DNA from: Bifiguratus adelaidae | Taxonomy: Eukaryota > Mucoromycota > Endogonomycetes > Endogonales | Direction of reading: 5' to 3' | DNA: 64,000 nucleotides | Assembly (NCBI GenBank): GCA_002261195.1 | Contig: MVBO01000020.1 | Coordinates: 62,001-126,000, forward strand | In this document: piece after piece, positions 44,643 to 56,517 of the stretch | Numbering within the stretch: the stretch's first letter is position 1 | Layout: each line of letters opens with the position of its first letter | Made by a program: the position numbers and the translations under genes | The notes under the pieces: generated by a model | What the model saw: the letters and a program-made list of their open reading frames with translations, nothing else | What the model was told of the DNA's origin: nothing | Database searches by the model: none

Positions 44643-47370
44643 ATGCCTGTGCGTCACTTTGACAGTAGGTGGACAAACTGAGAGGCAACTCTCATGAATG
44701 GACAACACATGTGACTAATGCAAATGGTATCACGTAGTTTTCATTGCCGAGAGACGTCTCGTGCAGACCTCACCGTTGAATCAACTAGATGACATACGTG
44801 TCGGAGTTGAAGGAAACTACTGGATAAGGAGGCTGCTGCAGTCTGCCCTCAAGGAGTCTGCTCCGGCGGCTATGGGTGGTCTGCCCTTGGGACTTAGGGC
44901 AGCGCTTGTCCAGGAACTCGAAAAGTTTAGGTAGGCAGGATAGTCACATGCTTGTAGCCTCGTTGTGTCTAAAACTTGCTTGATGCCTCAGAATACACAA
45001 CATACACCCTATATTCGTGTTCAATGGTTTGGCATTGGCCCGTAAGGATAAACCGTTCTCGACAGAAGACTACAGACCCGCTAGAAGATCACAAGCTTGG
45101 ACATTGTACGAACAAGGCAAAGGGGAGGCCGCCATGGGAGTGTGGGGCTCTTCTGGTAGCATCAACGCCGCGGAGTTAGTTCCCTCAGTGATTGATATTC
45201 TGGTGGAGCACGACATCGACTTCATCAGGGCTCCGTATACATCTTGGGGTCAACTTGCATATTTGTTAAAGCATCCGCAACAACTCATCAACGCGATTTA
45301 CGCTGGTTCTGAATTACTCATGTACGATATTGACCGAGTGATTACCAACCTCGACTTTGAAGTAAGTGAGCGGCGGCTTGATGCTGAGAGTTCACTCATG
45401 AGGCAAACAGCATAATACATATAATTGGATCAGCAAGCAAGCGGTGCTGCAGGATCTTCAGATCTCGAGTGATCAATTCCTTGATATTTGTATACTTGCT
45501 GGATTTGACTACTGCTCCACATTTCCACCCCTCACCAGTGACTTGATGAGCTTCACATTCAAAGGTATGCACCTTGGGGTTCAACGGGTTGGACAGAGAT
45601 TTACAATAGCTAGGTACCCACGACCTCATCAAACAATATAACTATGGACAAGACGCCGTTCAAGCCTATGCCGTACATCCAGCTGTTGTGAAATCCAACT
45701 ACGCGGATTCCTTTTCTCGCACAAAATGTACCATTAAATATCACGTCATCTATACGGTCGACGGTGACGTACAACCTTTGAACAGGGAGAAGGCACCATC
45801 GGACATCCACGAATTCATTGGTTATCGCTTACCCGACGAAGTCCACTATTACCTAAGTCGTGGCCTCGTCGGTCCCCAGACCATCAACACATTGACTTCG
45901 GGCATCCTCATCGAGACACCACCACTCTGCAACGGAGAGACCACCGAGTATCACAATTTTCTCAACCAGTTGTTGCCTTTGCGGACACTGACACTATGTC
46001 TCCTAGCTCAGCCGCTTCACCAATTTTATGTTGAGCGGAAGGTGGCTTCAGTCTATTGGTTTGAACCGAACGTGGATCATGTCATGCCCTTTGATGTTAT
46101 CAAACCACCTGTCCAAGGGAAACGGCCAGCCGCTAAGCCAGCTATGAGCGACGCGTGGAAGGCAATCAATTCATGCTTTGCCTCTCCCGCTTTTTTGACG
46201 GAGGAGAAGAAGAGACAGAACGTGAGTGAGGATGGCGCGTAGTAATGTTGTTTACTAATTAGCCGCTGCATGATCAGGTCAAGGTTACAGATCTTTCATT
46301 CTGCCTAAAAATCTGCAGGAAATCGGAAGAGACGTCTAAACTGTTTGCCAATACCACGGAGGTAAGCGACTCTGTTCGGATGCCATGGAGGATTCTATTC
46401 ATTCCAATGCATGCGCAGCCCCTCTCGGCCGAAGACGATATCGTCAGTAACGTCCTTCTCAAGACGCTAGTCGCAAGAAGGTGAGTATCGAGAAACCTGA
46501 TGGACGCCGTATTGACCGTTTGTTCCCCATAGTTTCCTCGGCAACAAGGGTCTTTCTCTGTGGGGCAAGGCGCTAGAAGCTGCTGTTGAGAAGACCAGCG
46601 TACCACAGGAATATTACATCACTGCCTTGGAGCTTATAGGGCTCGGTATCCTATCAGCAAACAAGTATTCTAGGACCTACAGGGATCCATATGTGGTAGG
46701 AAATGGTGAGTAGCACGACCGCAATTGAACATTGACTGAAAAGCTCCGCCACAGACGAGGAGCAAAAACACATGCTCCTCATTTCGAGAACATTCAGCCT
46801 TGTACCGGTTCAGTTCAACGGCAATCCATGGTCTGGCACTCTTAGTCATGAACTGTTGGTATTCAACAGCTTTGCCAAAGCGCTCAACCGCTCATACCGG
46901 AATTTGATGGAGATGTTGACTCTCAATATGCTCCTCACGGGCAAAGTTCAAAAGAAGAGAGATGACTATTTTGGCATTGCCAAACGGTGGGTGGTCTAGC
47001 ATTCGGAAGCAAAGCTAACCGTATCCTTAGACTTCCATATATGTATGACAACAACACAGCTCTTGGTTTAATCGTGCAATTCTTTTTATCCGCCACAGTC
47101 GCCAATCAGACGGAGTCGGCCTCCGGTCAACCTCTACAGCAGACAATCGATACATTTGTCGCTTGTTCCGATCTTCAAGCGGACCTCAGAAGAGGATTCG
47201 CATTTTGGAATGGCCTCATTAAAGCCATTAAAATGCTTCTAGAAGGCGCAAACAACTCGAAGAAGAGCGATATACCAGGCGAACGCAATATCGACGAGAG
47301 CATCCTAAAGCAATTCATTGATGCTGATCAATGGGTTTCAAAGGTTGTTGACGTCTCTCTTCGTCAATAA
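44643..47370 (+). CDS. MKT1: Mkt1, post-transcriptional regulator with XPG/FEN1-like fold
   Basis: Exons 44643-44664, 44738-44930, 44992-45361, 45438-45564, 45614-46221, 46278-46361, 46419-46480, 46533-46705, 46755-46986 and 47031-47370 give 736 aa. The N-terminus (MPVRHFDIFIAERRLVQTSP, GVEGNYWIRRLLQ, IHPIFVFNGL) is the degenerate XPG-N domain. The XPG-I-like part contains IDFIRAPYTSWGQLAYLL, where the nuclease acidic residues are mostly lost. The Mkt1 N- and C-terminal domains follow (PSDIHEFIGYRLPDEVHYYL, LLAQPLHQFYVER, PLSAEDDIVSNVLLKTLVAR, LPYMYDNNTALGLIVQFFL). Mkt1 works with the ataxin-2-like Pbp1 on mRNA stability and translation. The tiny first exon is inferred from phase and fits the conserved start of the family. 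Confidence 0.92.
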
Positions 47371-48210
47371 ACGTTTCGGGTGGAATGTTTTGCCTATGAG
47401 TTGCTCTCCCCTAGTTTGAGCGAGTGAACTCCTAATTGATTTGAGGTATTTGACCATTTGTACATTCCTCTTCTGCACCTCGAGGATTTCCCATGACAAA
47501 CTGGGATATTTGCCTTTTTAGAGAGTCGGAAGAGCAAAACCAGCGATGATCGATAGCCTCGATAATCCACTCTTGGTAGCCACCGAGGATCAATAATAAC
47601 ACAGCCAACACTTCAATTATTGGAAAATTCTCGTTAGACAATAGCGTTGTGGCCTGCATATTGGTCCGCAGATTTGGATATGTAGTCATTTGCATAATAA
47701 ATGTTTAGGCGTCGCTGTGGATCGTGGACTGTCAACTGTCAACTGTCAAATATGGATATGGCAAGAAAAATAACCATTTTGCGCACGTACCCTCGAAGGG
47801 GTACAGCGTCCAATTCCAGAAGTGCGGTAAGATTTCGCCTACTCTGGAATTGCTGCGAAGGTCACGGACCCCAGACCTTCCTTCCTGGAACAATTTCTGC
47901 GAACCGATTTTACTCATTCTCTTCTTTGATCGCTTCTATTGTGTGGCTATGGCTCTTTTACCTTTCAAAGCCTGGACGTTTTGCTCATGAAGGAACGTCA
48001 TTGCGCATCTAGTTGTTTTTCTTAGGCAAAATAACTCAATTGTATCTATTGTATCTATTATCGTTGCTGACTCGACAAGCTGTCGGAAGTCGTTCTTTTA
48101 AGCGCGACAAGCACAACGTCGGCGCCGCCAGTGGATCCCATGCTGTATCAAGGAGGATTGATGCTATATGTCGATTTGGCCAGCATGGAAGTTCTCCTCA
48201 GTATCCTTAC
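47371..48210. other. Intergenic region with short tandem repeats
   Basis: About 840 bases. CTGTCAA occurs three times in tandem at about 47728-47748 and TGTATCTAT twice at about 48040-48058. The frames present lack family resemblance. An upstream exon of the next gene may end near 48181. Confidence 0.4.
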
Positions 48211-49100
48211 ATGGAATCCCCTCGCTATCAGCCTCGCTCGAGGTTCTATAGCGCTGGATCGGCTGCGTCGTTTGCGTCTCAGCAACTGGCTCCTATTCAA
48301 CGTCCGCATGCTATGTCAGAGGTAAGTTACTCCATTGTCCCGATGACATCGGTCCTGACATCGTTGCCGACAGCCGAATGTCTTGCAATATCAACCATTA
48401 GTCCATCAAATGCCAGGAGCCGTAAAGGTGAATCCATCCATCGGTCAAGCAACTGTCTTTCCATCGGATCTTCGCGGAAGAGTCAAAACGAGAGGCGGAG
48501 CTGGTTTGGACAACTTTCATCGACACGGATCAAACACGGTCGTTGTCAATCCGCCTCAAATGACCAAGCAGTTCTTGTCAGATTCCGCAGAAACAGATCG
48601 ACAGCTGCAATCATCAAAGCGGACACGCTCCGTCCGGCCAAAGGTCTACGTTCTAAAAGCATGCGTCCATTGCAAAGCTTCTCACGTAGCGTGTGATGCA
48701 GCTGGGCCCTGCAAAACGTTGTGTAAGACTCGGCAGATCCGATACATGTGTGGATGCCAGCAGAAAAAAGAGAGGGCGCCCATGCAACGGCGATCGGAGG
48801 ATGTCCAACATGAACAACGTGACCATGTACGCCATCACTGCCCCATCTACTAGCGTCCCTCCCACTTTGCAACATAATCTCCTATCAAGAAACCCGACAT
48901 TTCATTACTCCCAGTCCTCTAATTCTCAAAAGCAATTGCTTGCGCCGTTCTCATCCGGTGCATTTCACTTTCCGGCCAGCGAGACATACATACCGGTATC
49001 CTTGTCCTACTCTCACCCTCAAAGCTCAGACACAATCAAACATATCTACTCCATCAAGCGTTTCATTTTGAATGCAAACTATAGAGACATTCTGCCCTAA
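48211..49100 (+). pseudogene. Zn2Cys6 transcription factor interrupted by a one-base frameshift in the cluster
   Basis: Exon 1 48211-48321 and exon 2 from 48374 read a Tyr/Gln/Ser-rich N-terminus up to LKACVHCKASHVACDAAGPC, the first four cysteines of a fungal zinc cluster. Immediately after Cys4 the run of four A at 48713-48716 shifts the frame. The next frame continues with RCVRLGRSDTCVDASRKKRGRP, which supplies Cys5, Cys6 and the usual basic linker, and is open to the stop at 49098-49100. Spacing (C-x2-C-x6-C-x5-C-x2-C-x8-C) would be perfect with one A fewer. It resembles Ert1/Acu-15-type clusters. Either a recent null allele or a homopolymer sequencing error explains it. An additional upstream exon is possible. 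Confidence 0.75.
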
Positions 49101-49316
49101 TAAAGTTACTCCATTGCCTGATGCTTTGATGCATCAGTCGTGCGCTGCCGCCAGCAAAAGGACGCCTCATTCAAGCCCAAGGCTCGCTTTCCCATGGTGT
49201 AACAATGCTTCTGCTCCCATTGTTTAAAGTAGAAAAGTGACGTGTCTGTGACTTGTTTTGGAATAAAGTAGGAGGCGCGGTCGGCAACGTCGTTTGATAC
49301 ACCTTGTATAGAACTT

Positions 49317-50471
49317 ATGAATAAGAACAACAATAATCCTTTCCGCAACTCTGCATCCACGCCAACGTCGCAGACCCATTTCGGACAGCCAGAACCAGTA
49401 TCGTCCTTTGTCACTGGCAGTTTTCAGAATGACCTCGGTTCGTCGTCCGGCTTTGGCGGTTACAATAGCCTAAGTGGAGGCAACACGCCCACCTATGGAC
49501 AAGGCACTACATACCATCAGCCTACAGGTGGCGCAGGTTTTGGCAATTTCCCATCGAGCAATACTCAACAGCCAGGAAATCTAAGTTCATCCTTCTTGCC
49601 ACAGCAGAATACATCGTCGTCTTTTGGCATTGGAGGCGGTAGTTACTCGAATAACTTTGGCTCAAACACCTCTCTTGGTGGTGTTATCAACAACTCGACA
49701 GGTTTTGGCGCTTCCAGCGTATCATCCAACCCGACCGGCCTGTCATATCAGAATCAACAGCCTACAGGATTTGGAGGTGGGATGGGTGCAGGTTCTGGGC
49801 TAGGCTACGGTGGAGGCATGAACAGCTCGCTAGGTCAATATGGTGGAGGCTTTCCACAACAACAGCAAATGACGGGCATGAATTCATTCAATAGCCCCAT
49901 GGCTGCACAACCGACAGGATATGTGCCAAGCCTTGATCCATTTGCCAGCAATCAACTGGATGCCTTCGAGGCCGCTATCTCACAACTTCCAAGCCATCAA
50001 CAAGCACAACATCAAGAGGGGCAACGTCGTATACAAGCTGCTTACTCTCAACCGGCCAGTACACTAACACAAAAACAAACGGACACTCAAGTCCGAAAAA
50101 TCACCTGTCCAGTATGCAACACTGCGGTGGAAGGGGATGAGGTGGCTCTTAATTATCACGTCAATGATCACTTCGAGATTGGTGGCGTAGAATTACCCAA
50201 TACCTCCTCCTCTGCAAGCAGACCAACTTATTCGTCCAATTCAGGTGGATCAATGCGGAAAATATCCCAACTCTTCCCCGAGTATCACGCTAACCTGGAA
50301 CAACGGCAAAGAGAACTCGAAGCAGCCTCCAAATTGCCCCTGCAGGTTCCAAGTCTGCCGCCCAGAAGCAATCCAACTGGCGGGATATCTTTTACCCTTT
50401 CCGATGAGCAGCTCGCGAGGAGACTGTACATGGAAGAAGCCAACCGTAGATACGATCACACATACTATTGA
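49317..50471 (+). CDS. Gly/Asn/Gln-rich protein with a UBZ-like C2H2 zinc finger
   Basis: Single exon, 384 aa from the ATG at 49317. The first two thirds are low-complexity, rich in Gly, Asn, Ser, Gln and Phe, with repeated PTG units (YHQPTGG, SNPTGLS, QQPTGFGG, AQPTGYV) reminiscent of the QxTG motifs of endocytic adaptors. A short helix (LDAFEAAISQLPSHQQ) precedes one finger, CPVCNTAVEGDEVALNYHV with H following, whose spacing (C-x2-C-x13-H-x3-H) suits a ubiquitin-binding UBZ finger. The C-terminus has a UIM-like SDEQLARRLYMEE. Together these suggest a ubiquitin-binding adaptor, but the protein is not identified. Confidence 0.72.
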   Translation: MNKNNNNPFRNSASTPTSQTHFGQPEPVSSFVTGSFQNDLGSSSGFGGYNSLSGGNTPTYGQGTTYHQPTGGAGFGNFPSSNTQQPGNLSSSFLPQQNTSSSFGIGGGSYSNNFGSNTSLGGVINNSTGFGASSVSSNPTGLSYQNQQPTGFGGGMGAGSGLGYGGGMNSSLGQYGGGFPQQQQMTGMNSFNSPMAAQPTGYVPSLDPFASNQLDAFEAAISQLPSHQQAQHQEGQRRIQAAYSQPASTLTQKQTDTQVRKITCPVCNTAVEGDEVALNYHVNDHFEIGGVELPNTSSSASRPTYSSNSGGSMRKISQLFPEYHANLEQRQRELEAASKLPLQVPSLPPRSNPTGGISFTLSDEQLARRLYMEEANRRYDHTYY

Positions 50472-50830
50472 ACATGTACAAATATTACATAAGCTTGAGG
50501 CTGCCCTACAACATTAACGGCAGGTTGATGCTTCATTTGTATGCACCTTAAAATGCTACCCTGCAGTGATCGACAACAGGTTTTGTCGCGCAAATTTGCG
50601 TGCAACGTTGCACCTTGTCGCGGCCCTATGCCTTTTCCAGCTGATGAATACATCGTGGATCTTCTGCGCTGAGTCCACGTTTGTGTTGATTTTAAGGGGA
50701 ATCACTTTTCTCTGCTTCTTAATAAATCTTCTAAAGAGTTCAGGATGCACTCATTATCCTGAATCGGCTGAGCGTGTAGCTGCCTTTCTCATCAGTTTAA
50801 AGGCCAAGGATAGCCGCATAGCTTTGTATC
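50472..50830. other. Intergenic region, nothing recognised
   Basis: About 360 bases between two same-strand genes; no supported feature. Confidence 0.4.
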
Positions 50831-51964
50831 ATGGATCGCTTACAACCACCAGCTCACACCTTACCTTCCCTCGCTCATCCTGCTTTTCATCAATGTTTTC
50901 TGCACCGGCCATCCCATGGATCTCCTCAACAAGTAGGGTATCTGGAATGCGGTCATCCCTTTGGTACGCCTATATTCTTCATTGGCGGTCATGGTGCCTC
51001 TAGATTCTTTGCCCTTTTCTTTCACGAAGTAGCGCTCAAACATCACACTCGCTTCATCTGGCCGGAGCGACCAGGCTACGGTCTCTCAGAAAACGCCAAT
51101 GTTCAGCCTCACACTATCACGGAACACGCTGAAATGGTAGGTGCATTGGCGGATCATCTTGGCATCAAGCAATTCGGCATGCTGGGGAACTCATTGGGAG
51201 GTTTATACGCCCTCGCTATCTTGCATCGATGGCCTGAGCGAGTACTCGGTCCCGTGTGGTTGATTGCGCCATGGATATCGACCAAGGATTCGAAACTTTG
51301 GCTTTGGATACGATGGATTCCCATCCTCGCCATCAGGGGCATCGTCGGAGCGAGCTATGAGATCAAACATTGCTGGCAACTGATGACCAAACGCCTAAAG
51401 CCAGAGCGTCTGCATGCTCAGCTAACCCGCCTCCATATTAACCGTCCTCCACCCAACTATGGGAGTGTGCATACGAGGCCATCCTATGAAAGCGATTCAA
51501 CCTATGCAAGTGATGTAACGAGCAAACAGAGCACGGAGATTGTATCACGGCGAGCCTCTTGGTCCTTCTACAGACCATACGACAAATCCGGACTCAAGAA
51601 GAGCATCGACGTCGTCCCTGAACGGGAATGCTATTGCAGCGTTCGAGCGTATTCAAGTTCCCGCAATCTGTGGCGTCGACGGCTCACGCATCTTGTTTAT
51701 GCCACTCCACGAGGGAAAGGGTGTACGAATGACGTCTTGGTTGCTTTGGAGCGACCTTATCCTATTCCCTTTGCCGTGGAATCTATCAAGCTTCCTACCA
51801 TTGTCTATTGGTCCAGAAAAGATTGGATAATTGGGGAAAATACCATCAACTGGCTCGAAGAACACTTGGATCAATGCATCATCATGACGGCTGTTCACGA
51901 TCGTTGGGGTCATGGAGACATTATGAACACCTTTGTGGTGTCAGAGATCCTTGAGGCGTGGTAA
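50831..51964 (+). CDS. Alpha/beta hydrolase family protein
   Basis: Single exon, 377 aa. The alpha/beta hydrolase fold is shown by the oxyanion-hole region PIFFIGGHGASR, WPERPGYGLSE, the nucleophile elbow LGNSLGGLYAL (Ser), the acid in VYWSRKDWIIGE (Asp) and the catalytic His in VHDRWGHGDIM. A hydrophilic Ser/Arg-rich insert between about residues 205 and 275 forms a lid region. The enzyme is probably cytosolic; ester, lactone or epoxide substrates are all possible. Confidence 0.83.
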   Translation: MDRLQPPAHTLPSLAHPAFHQCFLHRPSHGSPQQVGYLECGHPFGTPIFFIGGHGASRFFALFFHEVALKHHTRFIWPERPGYGLSENANVQPHTITEHAEMVGALADHLGIKQFGMLGNSLGGLYALAILHRWPERVLGPVWLIAPWISTKDSKLWLWIRWIPILAIRGIVGASYEIKHCWQLMTKRLKPERLHAQLTRLHINRPPPNYGSVHTRPSYESDSTYASDVTSKQSTEIVSRRASWSFYRPYDKSGLKKSIDVVPERECYCSVRAYSSSRNLWRRRLTHLVYATPRGKGCTNDVLVALERPYPIPFAVESIKLPTIVYWSRKDWIIGENTINWLEEHLDQCIIMTAVHDRWGHGDIMNTFVVSEILEAW

Positions 51965-52157
51965 GGATGGCTAGAAAATCCGGCGGCGTGCCAAGCCAAG
52001 TTCGGATGGCCAGGTTAGAGGTTCCATCAGCCGCTATTGTTCATTTGTGTTCGCATCACATGTGTCGATGGATTGGGTATTGTTAGCGAGCCCACAATCG
52101 CTCTCTACATTGTTACATTCATATAATAGAAACTATAAGCCTTGCTGAACATATCAC

Positions 52158-52826
52158 CTAGTCTACCCATCCGCCTTCCCACTCCATGATCCCGTGGGTG
52201 TAGCTCTCACTACATTTCACACCTTGAAGGTTTCGGGAGTCTCCTACCGTTTTCCGACGACGGCCCAAACGTGGAAGACTGACGGTCGACGAAAGACGTT
52301 TCGTCAAGCCGGGTTTGGACGATGTAGGTTCCGTCCGCGTTGTGTTGGTTAGCTGGCCCGGACTGGTCTGCGAACGTCGTATTGATGGTATCGAAGTGTG
52401 CGCTTTTGCACCGCCTGGCGAACCCGAGTCGATAAATGGATCAGCGCGCCGCGAAAAATAGTCCTGCCGGTCTGCTTCATTTGTATGGGATAGACCTCCG
52501 TCGTTATCGTCGGTCGCTTCTTCGCTATCATCAGGATCCTGAAAAGGATCCCCGCTTTCCTCTTTATCATCCAGATCCAACATATTGAATGTTTGCGCAG
52601 GATATGCAATATTGCCCTCGACCGTGTGATTCCAAGCCTGCCACCGTCGGTTCTCTGCACCTGACATGTCTTCTCCGTCCTTTAGATACACGCCGTTCAC
52701 GTAATTTCGTTCATAGTAGGCCTTATCTTTGGGTTCGAATTGAGGAGCCAGCTCGTTTCGGCGCCGGGTGTACCTTTCGACTTTACGCAAGTCATACTGC
52801 GTTCGAATCGAACTAAGTAGGTTCAT
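52158..52826 (-). CDS. Hypothetical hydrophilic protein
   Basis: Single exon, 222 aa. The first 70 residues are charged and likely helical (LRKVERYTRRRNELAPQFEP, then KAYYERNYVNGVYLKD). A strongly acidic middle (LDLDDKEESGDPFQDPDDSEE) and a basic Ser/Thr/Pro-rich C-terminus with RSQTS and KRLSST sites resembling kinase targets follow. No signal peptide or membrane segment. Not recognised. Confidence 0.6.
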   Translation of the reverse strand: MNLLSSIRTQYDLRKVERYTRRRNELAPQFEPKDKAYYERNYVNGVYLKDGEDMSGAENRRWQAWNHTVEGNIAYPAQTFNMLDLDDKEESGDPFQDPDDSEEATDDNDGGLSHTNEADRQDYFSRRADPFIDSGSPGGAKAHTSIPSIRRSQTSPGQLTNTTRTEPTSSKPGLTKRLSSTVSLPRLGRRRKTVGDSRNLQGVKCSESYTHGIMEWEGGWVD

Positions 52827-53015
52827 CTCTGTGACATGGGAGAAAAAGGGACACTCGGAGTAACCCGCAGATCCTTGGCCCCAAAAAATGTTCCCATCAC
52901 ACCGGTCTCTGACGCAACATTGTCTATTCAGGTACCCTGACCATCTACCACGTGGTCGGCCCTAAATGTGGACTTGGCAGAGTACGTGCGCCAAAAACAG
53001 TTTATTGGTATTTTA

Positions 53016-53648
53016 CTAGTGTTCCTTGTAGGCAATCTTACTGTCATAGTCTCGGTACAATCCCTTGGTCTTGAGCACCTCTTCGGCATTCGTCAAGATG
53101 TCATCGACTGCCGATTCTTCCTCCAGTTGCTCATTGACATACCATTGTAAAAAGTTGTCTGTCGTAAAGTCGTTCTCCTTTCGGGCTTGAGCTACCAAGT
53201 CATGGATACACTTGGAGTTAATCTGTTCTTGCTCAAGGGCAAGTCGCCATACATCCAGTGGAGAGTTGAATTGCGGCCGGACTTGCTCTTCCAGATGAAC
53301 CATGCTGCCCTTGGCGCGTCGCTTGGCAATGTGATCAAAGATCTTCAGTCCGTGAGTTCTCTCCTCCTCAGAGTGTTGACGGCACCAGGCAGCGGAACCA
53401 TTTAGCTCTTGATCGGCAAACCACAGGGAGGCCGAAAGGTAGTAGTTTGAGTTTTCGAGTTCTCGATTCGCCTAACAGGGAGAACGGGGAATGAGTAAAT
53501 AGCATGACATGCAATCCCTCGCCAGAGACATCGTCCTTGTGCGATCGTGGCCACCGTGCCGTCCACCTACCTGTCGTATCAAGCCGGCAAGCATGGAATC
53601 ACTGATTTTCATGGCCATTTTGGAAAACCTTGGTGCAGTGCTGAGCAT
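53016..53648 (-). CDS. Ferritin (ferroxidase-type iron storage protein)
   Basis: Exons (minus) 53648-53571 and 53471-53016 give 177 aa, the usual size of a ferritin chain. Four-helix-bundle motifs are visible: helix A with IRQANRELENSNYYLSASLW, helix B with HSEEERTHGLKIFDHI (Glu and His ferroxidase ligands), helix C with VWRLALEQEQINSKCIHDL, and helix D with FLQWYVNEQLEEESAVDDIL (Glu/Gln ligands). It would oxidise and store iron as a 24-mer. The first 10-12 residues (LSTAPRFSK) could be a weak mitochondrial presequence, and a second ATG lies a few codons later. Dikarya lack ferritin, whereas zygomycetes have it, so this gene helps place the organism. Confidence 0.92.
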
Positions 53649-54508
53649 AAAAGGGAGCAAAGGATGGATAAGCCTCTTTAAGTGTCAAGTATAGAAGAAA
53701 AGGTTGATGGTCAGCGTGTTCTATATAACCGCGCGATCCACCAGGGCTTGTCAGAATGATGTCATTGGCTCGACCGCGAAGGGACTGCTGATATGTTGAG
53801 GCTCGGTTTTGGAAGAAGTGATGTGTTTGACACCTCAGGTACGCTTGACCGTGCGTATACAAGGGTCACAATGCCATGCACCTGCTCGCAGACCATAACA
53901 TTGGTGGTTCTAAGCTTGACAGCATGGCGAAAAGTGCCATCTGCTTGGGAACTAGAAAAGTTTGCCGATGCATCCGTTTTGGCACTCTCAATACACAATT
54001 GGCACAAACGAACGCCAGCTGTCCCTGGTGCAACTCTTTCCAGCTTACAAAGCCCCCTGACTAACTCTAGAAGAACCATAGAAACGTATTTCTCACACGC
54101 ACAATGTCTCAGCCGTTGCTCTATATTTGGCCAATGAACGATGGTCCCTGCCCACCGAATTTATGCAGATCGTTGCCCGACTTTGAATTAGGCGAGCAAA
54201 TCCGACGAATTGAAGTCGCTTACGCGCAACATTGTCTCTCCCTAAAGTGCTTAACATGTGGCGAAAGAGGCAATGACGCTTCCGTGGTAACGGTTAGTTG
54301 GGTTTTCGGATCGTCGTGTAAAAGAATGGAACATGAGGTGTGAGTTGAATTAATTTCGTCTGCGAGGCCATGCGTTGGACCGTCCCTAGAGAGGTTTCAC
54401 TTTGGACCTGCGTGTATGAGTATAAGAACGAGGTCAAGAAAAGATCATGACCGGTCTGGGACCTGGTTTGCATTCGCTCGCTTCCATATACTTCTCCATC
54501 AGATCAAG
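53649..54508. other. Intergenic region between ferritin and subtilisin genes
   Basis: About 860 bases between divergent genes. A few overlapping frames of 70-115 codons occur on both strands at 53760-54340 without family resemblance or consistent splice sites. A small unannotated gene here cannot be excluded. Confidence 0.4.
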
Positions 54509-55931
<1,423 letters not shown>

Positions 55932-56517
55932 TTGTCTAGTGTGCACATAGAACAGCCTTAAAAAGGAACAAGGTGCCACAATCGTGCCAAAAACCTGCTT
56001 CATCCCTTCCTTGGCACAATCATGTGTGATTCTCCACATGGAAGGATCAGTTTCGCGGGAAATAGAATTTGACAAAGGGTTGGCGCCAATCTATTGTTTT
56101 GCATAAAACACGTCGCTTTCATTCTTCCTCAATCAAACTCTCTTCTAGAGCACTCCTACTCTTCCTCTCACTACTTTTCACGCCTTGTCCTCTTCAAAGC
56201 GGCGATCATCGTCAAATTGGTCCGAGCCAATTTTTGGTGGTTGGGACCCTTTTGCACACGTCTGCTGATCAGGGTTTGCTGATCAGCGTTATACACAGCA
56301 AATAGTCTATCGATCCTCTACGCGGGGGAGCACTCGTGGACATTGTGTTGTGGTCTTTCGCGAGATTCCAACACCTCGTGAACGGTCGGATCAGTTTACC
56401 GAAGCCCACGGACATTACATGGTCTTGACCCGCTTGGTTTGACTTGCATCTGTGACAAGGTGTCCTGGAAGAAGGCGGACATCACTTCTCGACGACAAGA
56501 GACACTAGTTGTCCAAG
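55932..56517. other. Intergenic region upstream of the RasGEF gene
   Basis: About 585 bases with no supported gene. A short direct repeat GCTGATCAGxGTTTGCTGATCAGCGTT occurs at about 56263-56290. Confidence 0.45.

Noticed and set aside
53760-54343. Overlapping 70-115 codon frames between ferritin and subtilisin
   Set aside because: No consistent splicing, no similarity, and frames on both strands overlap.
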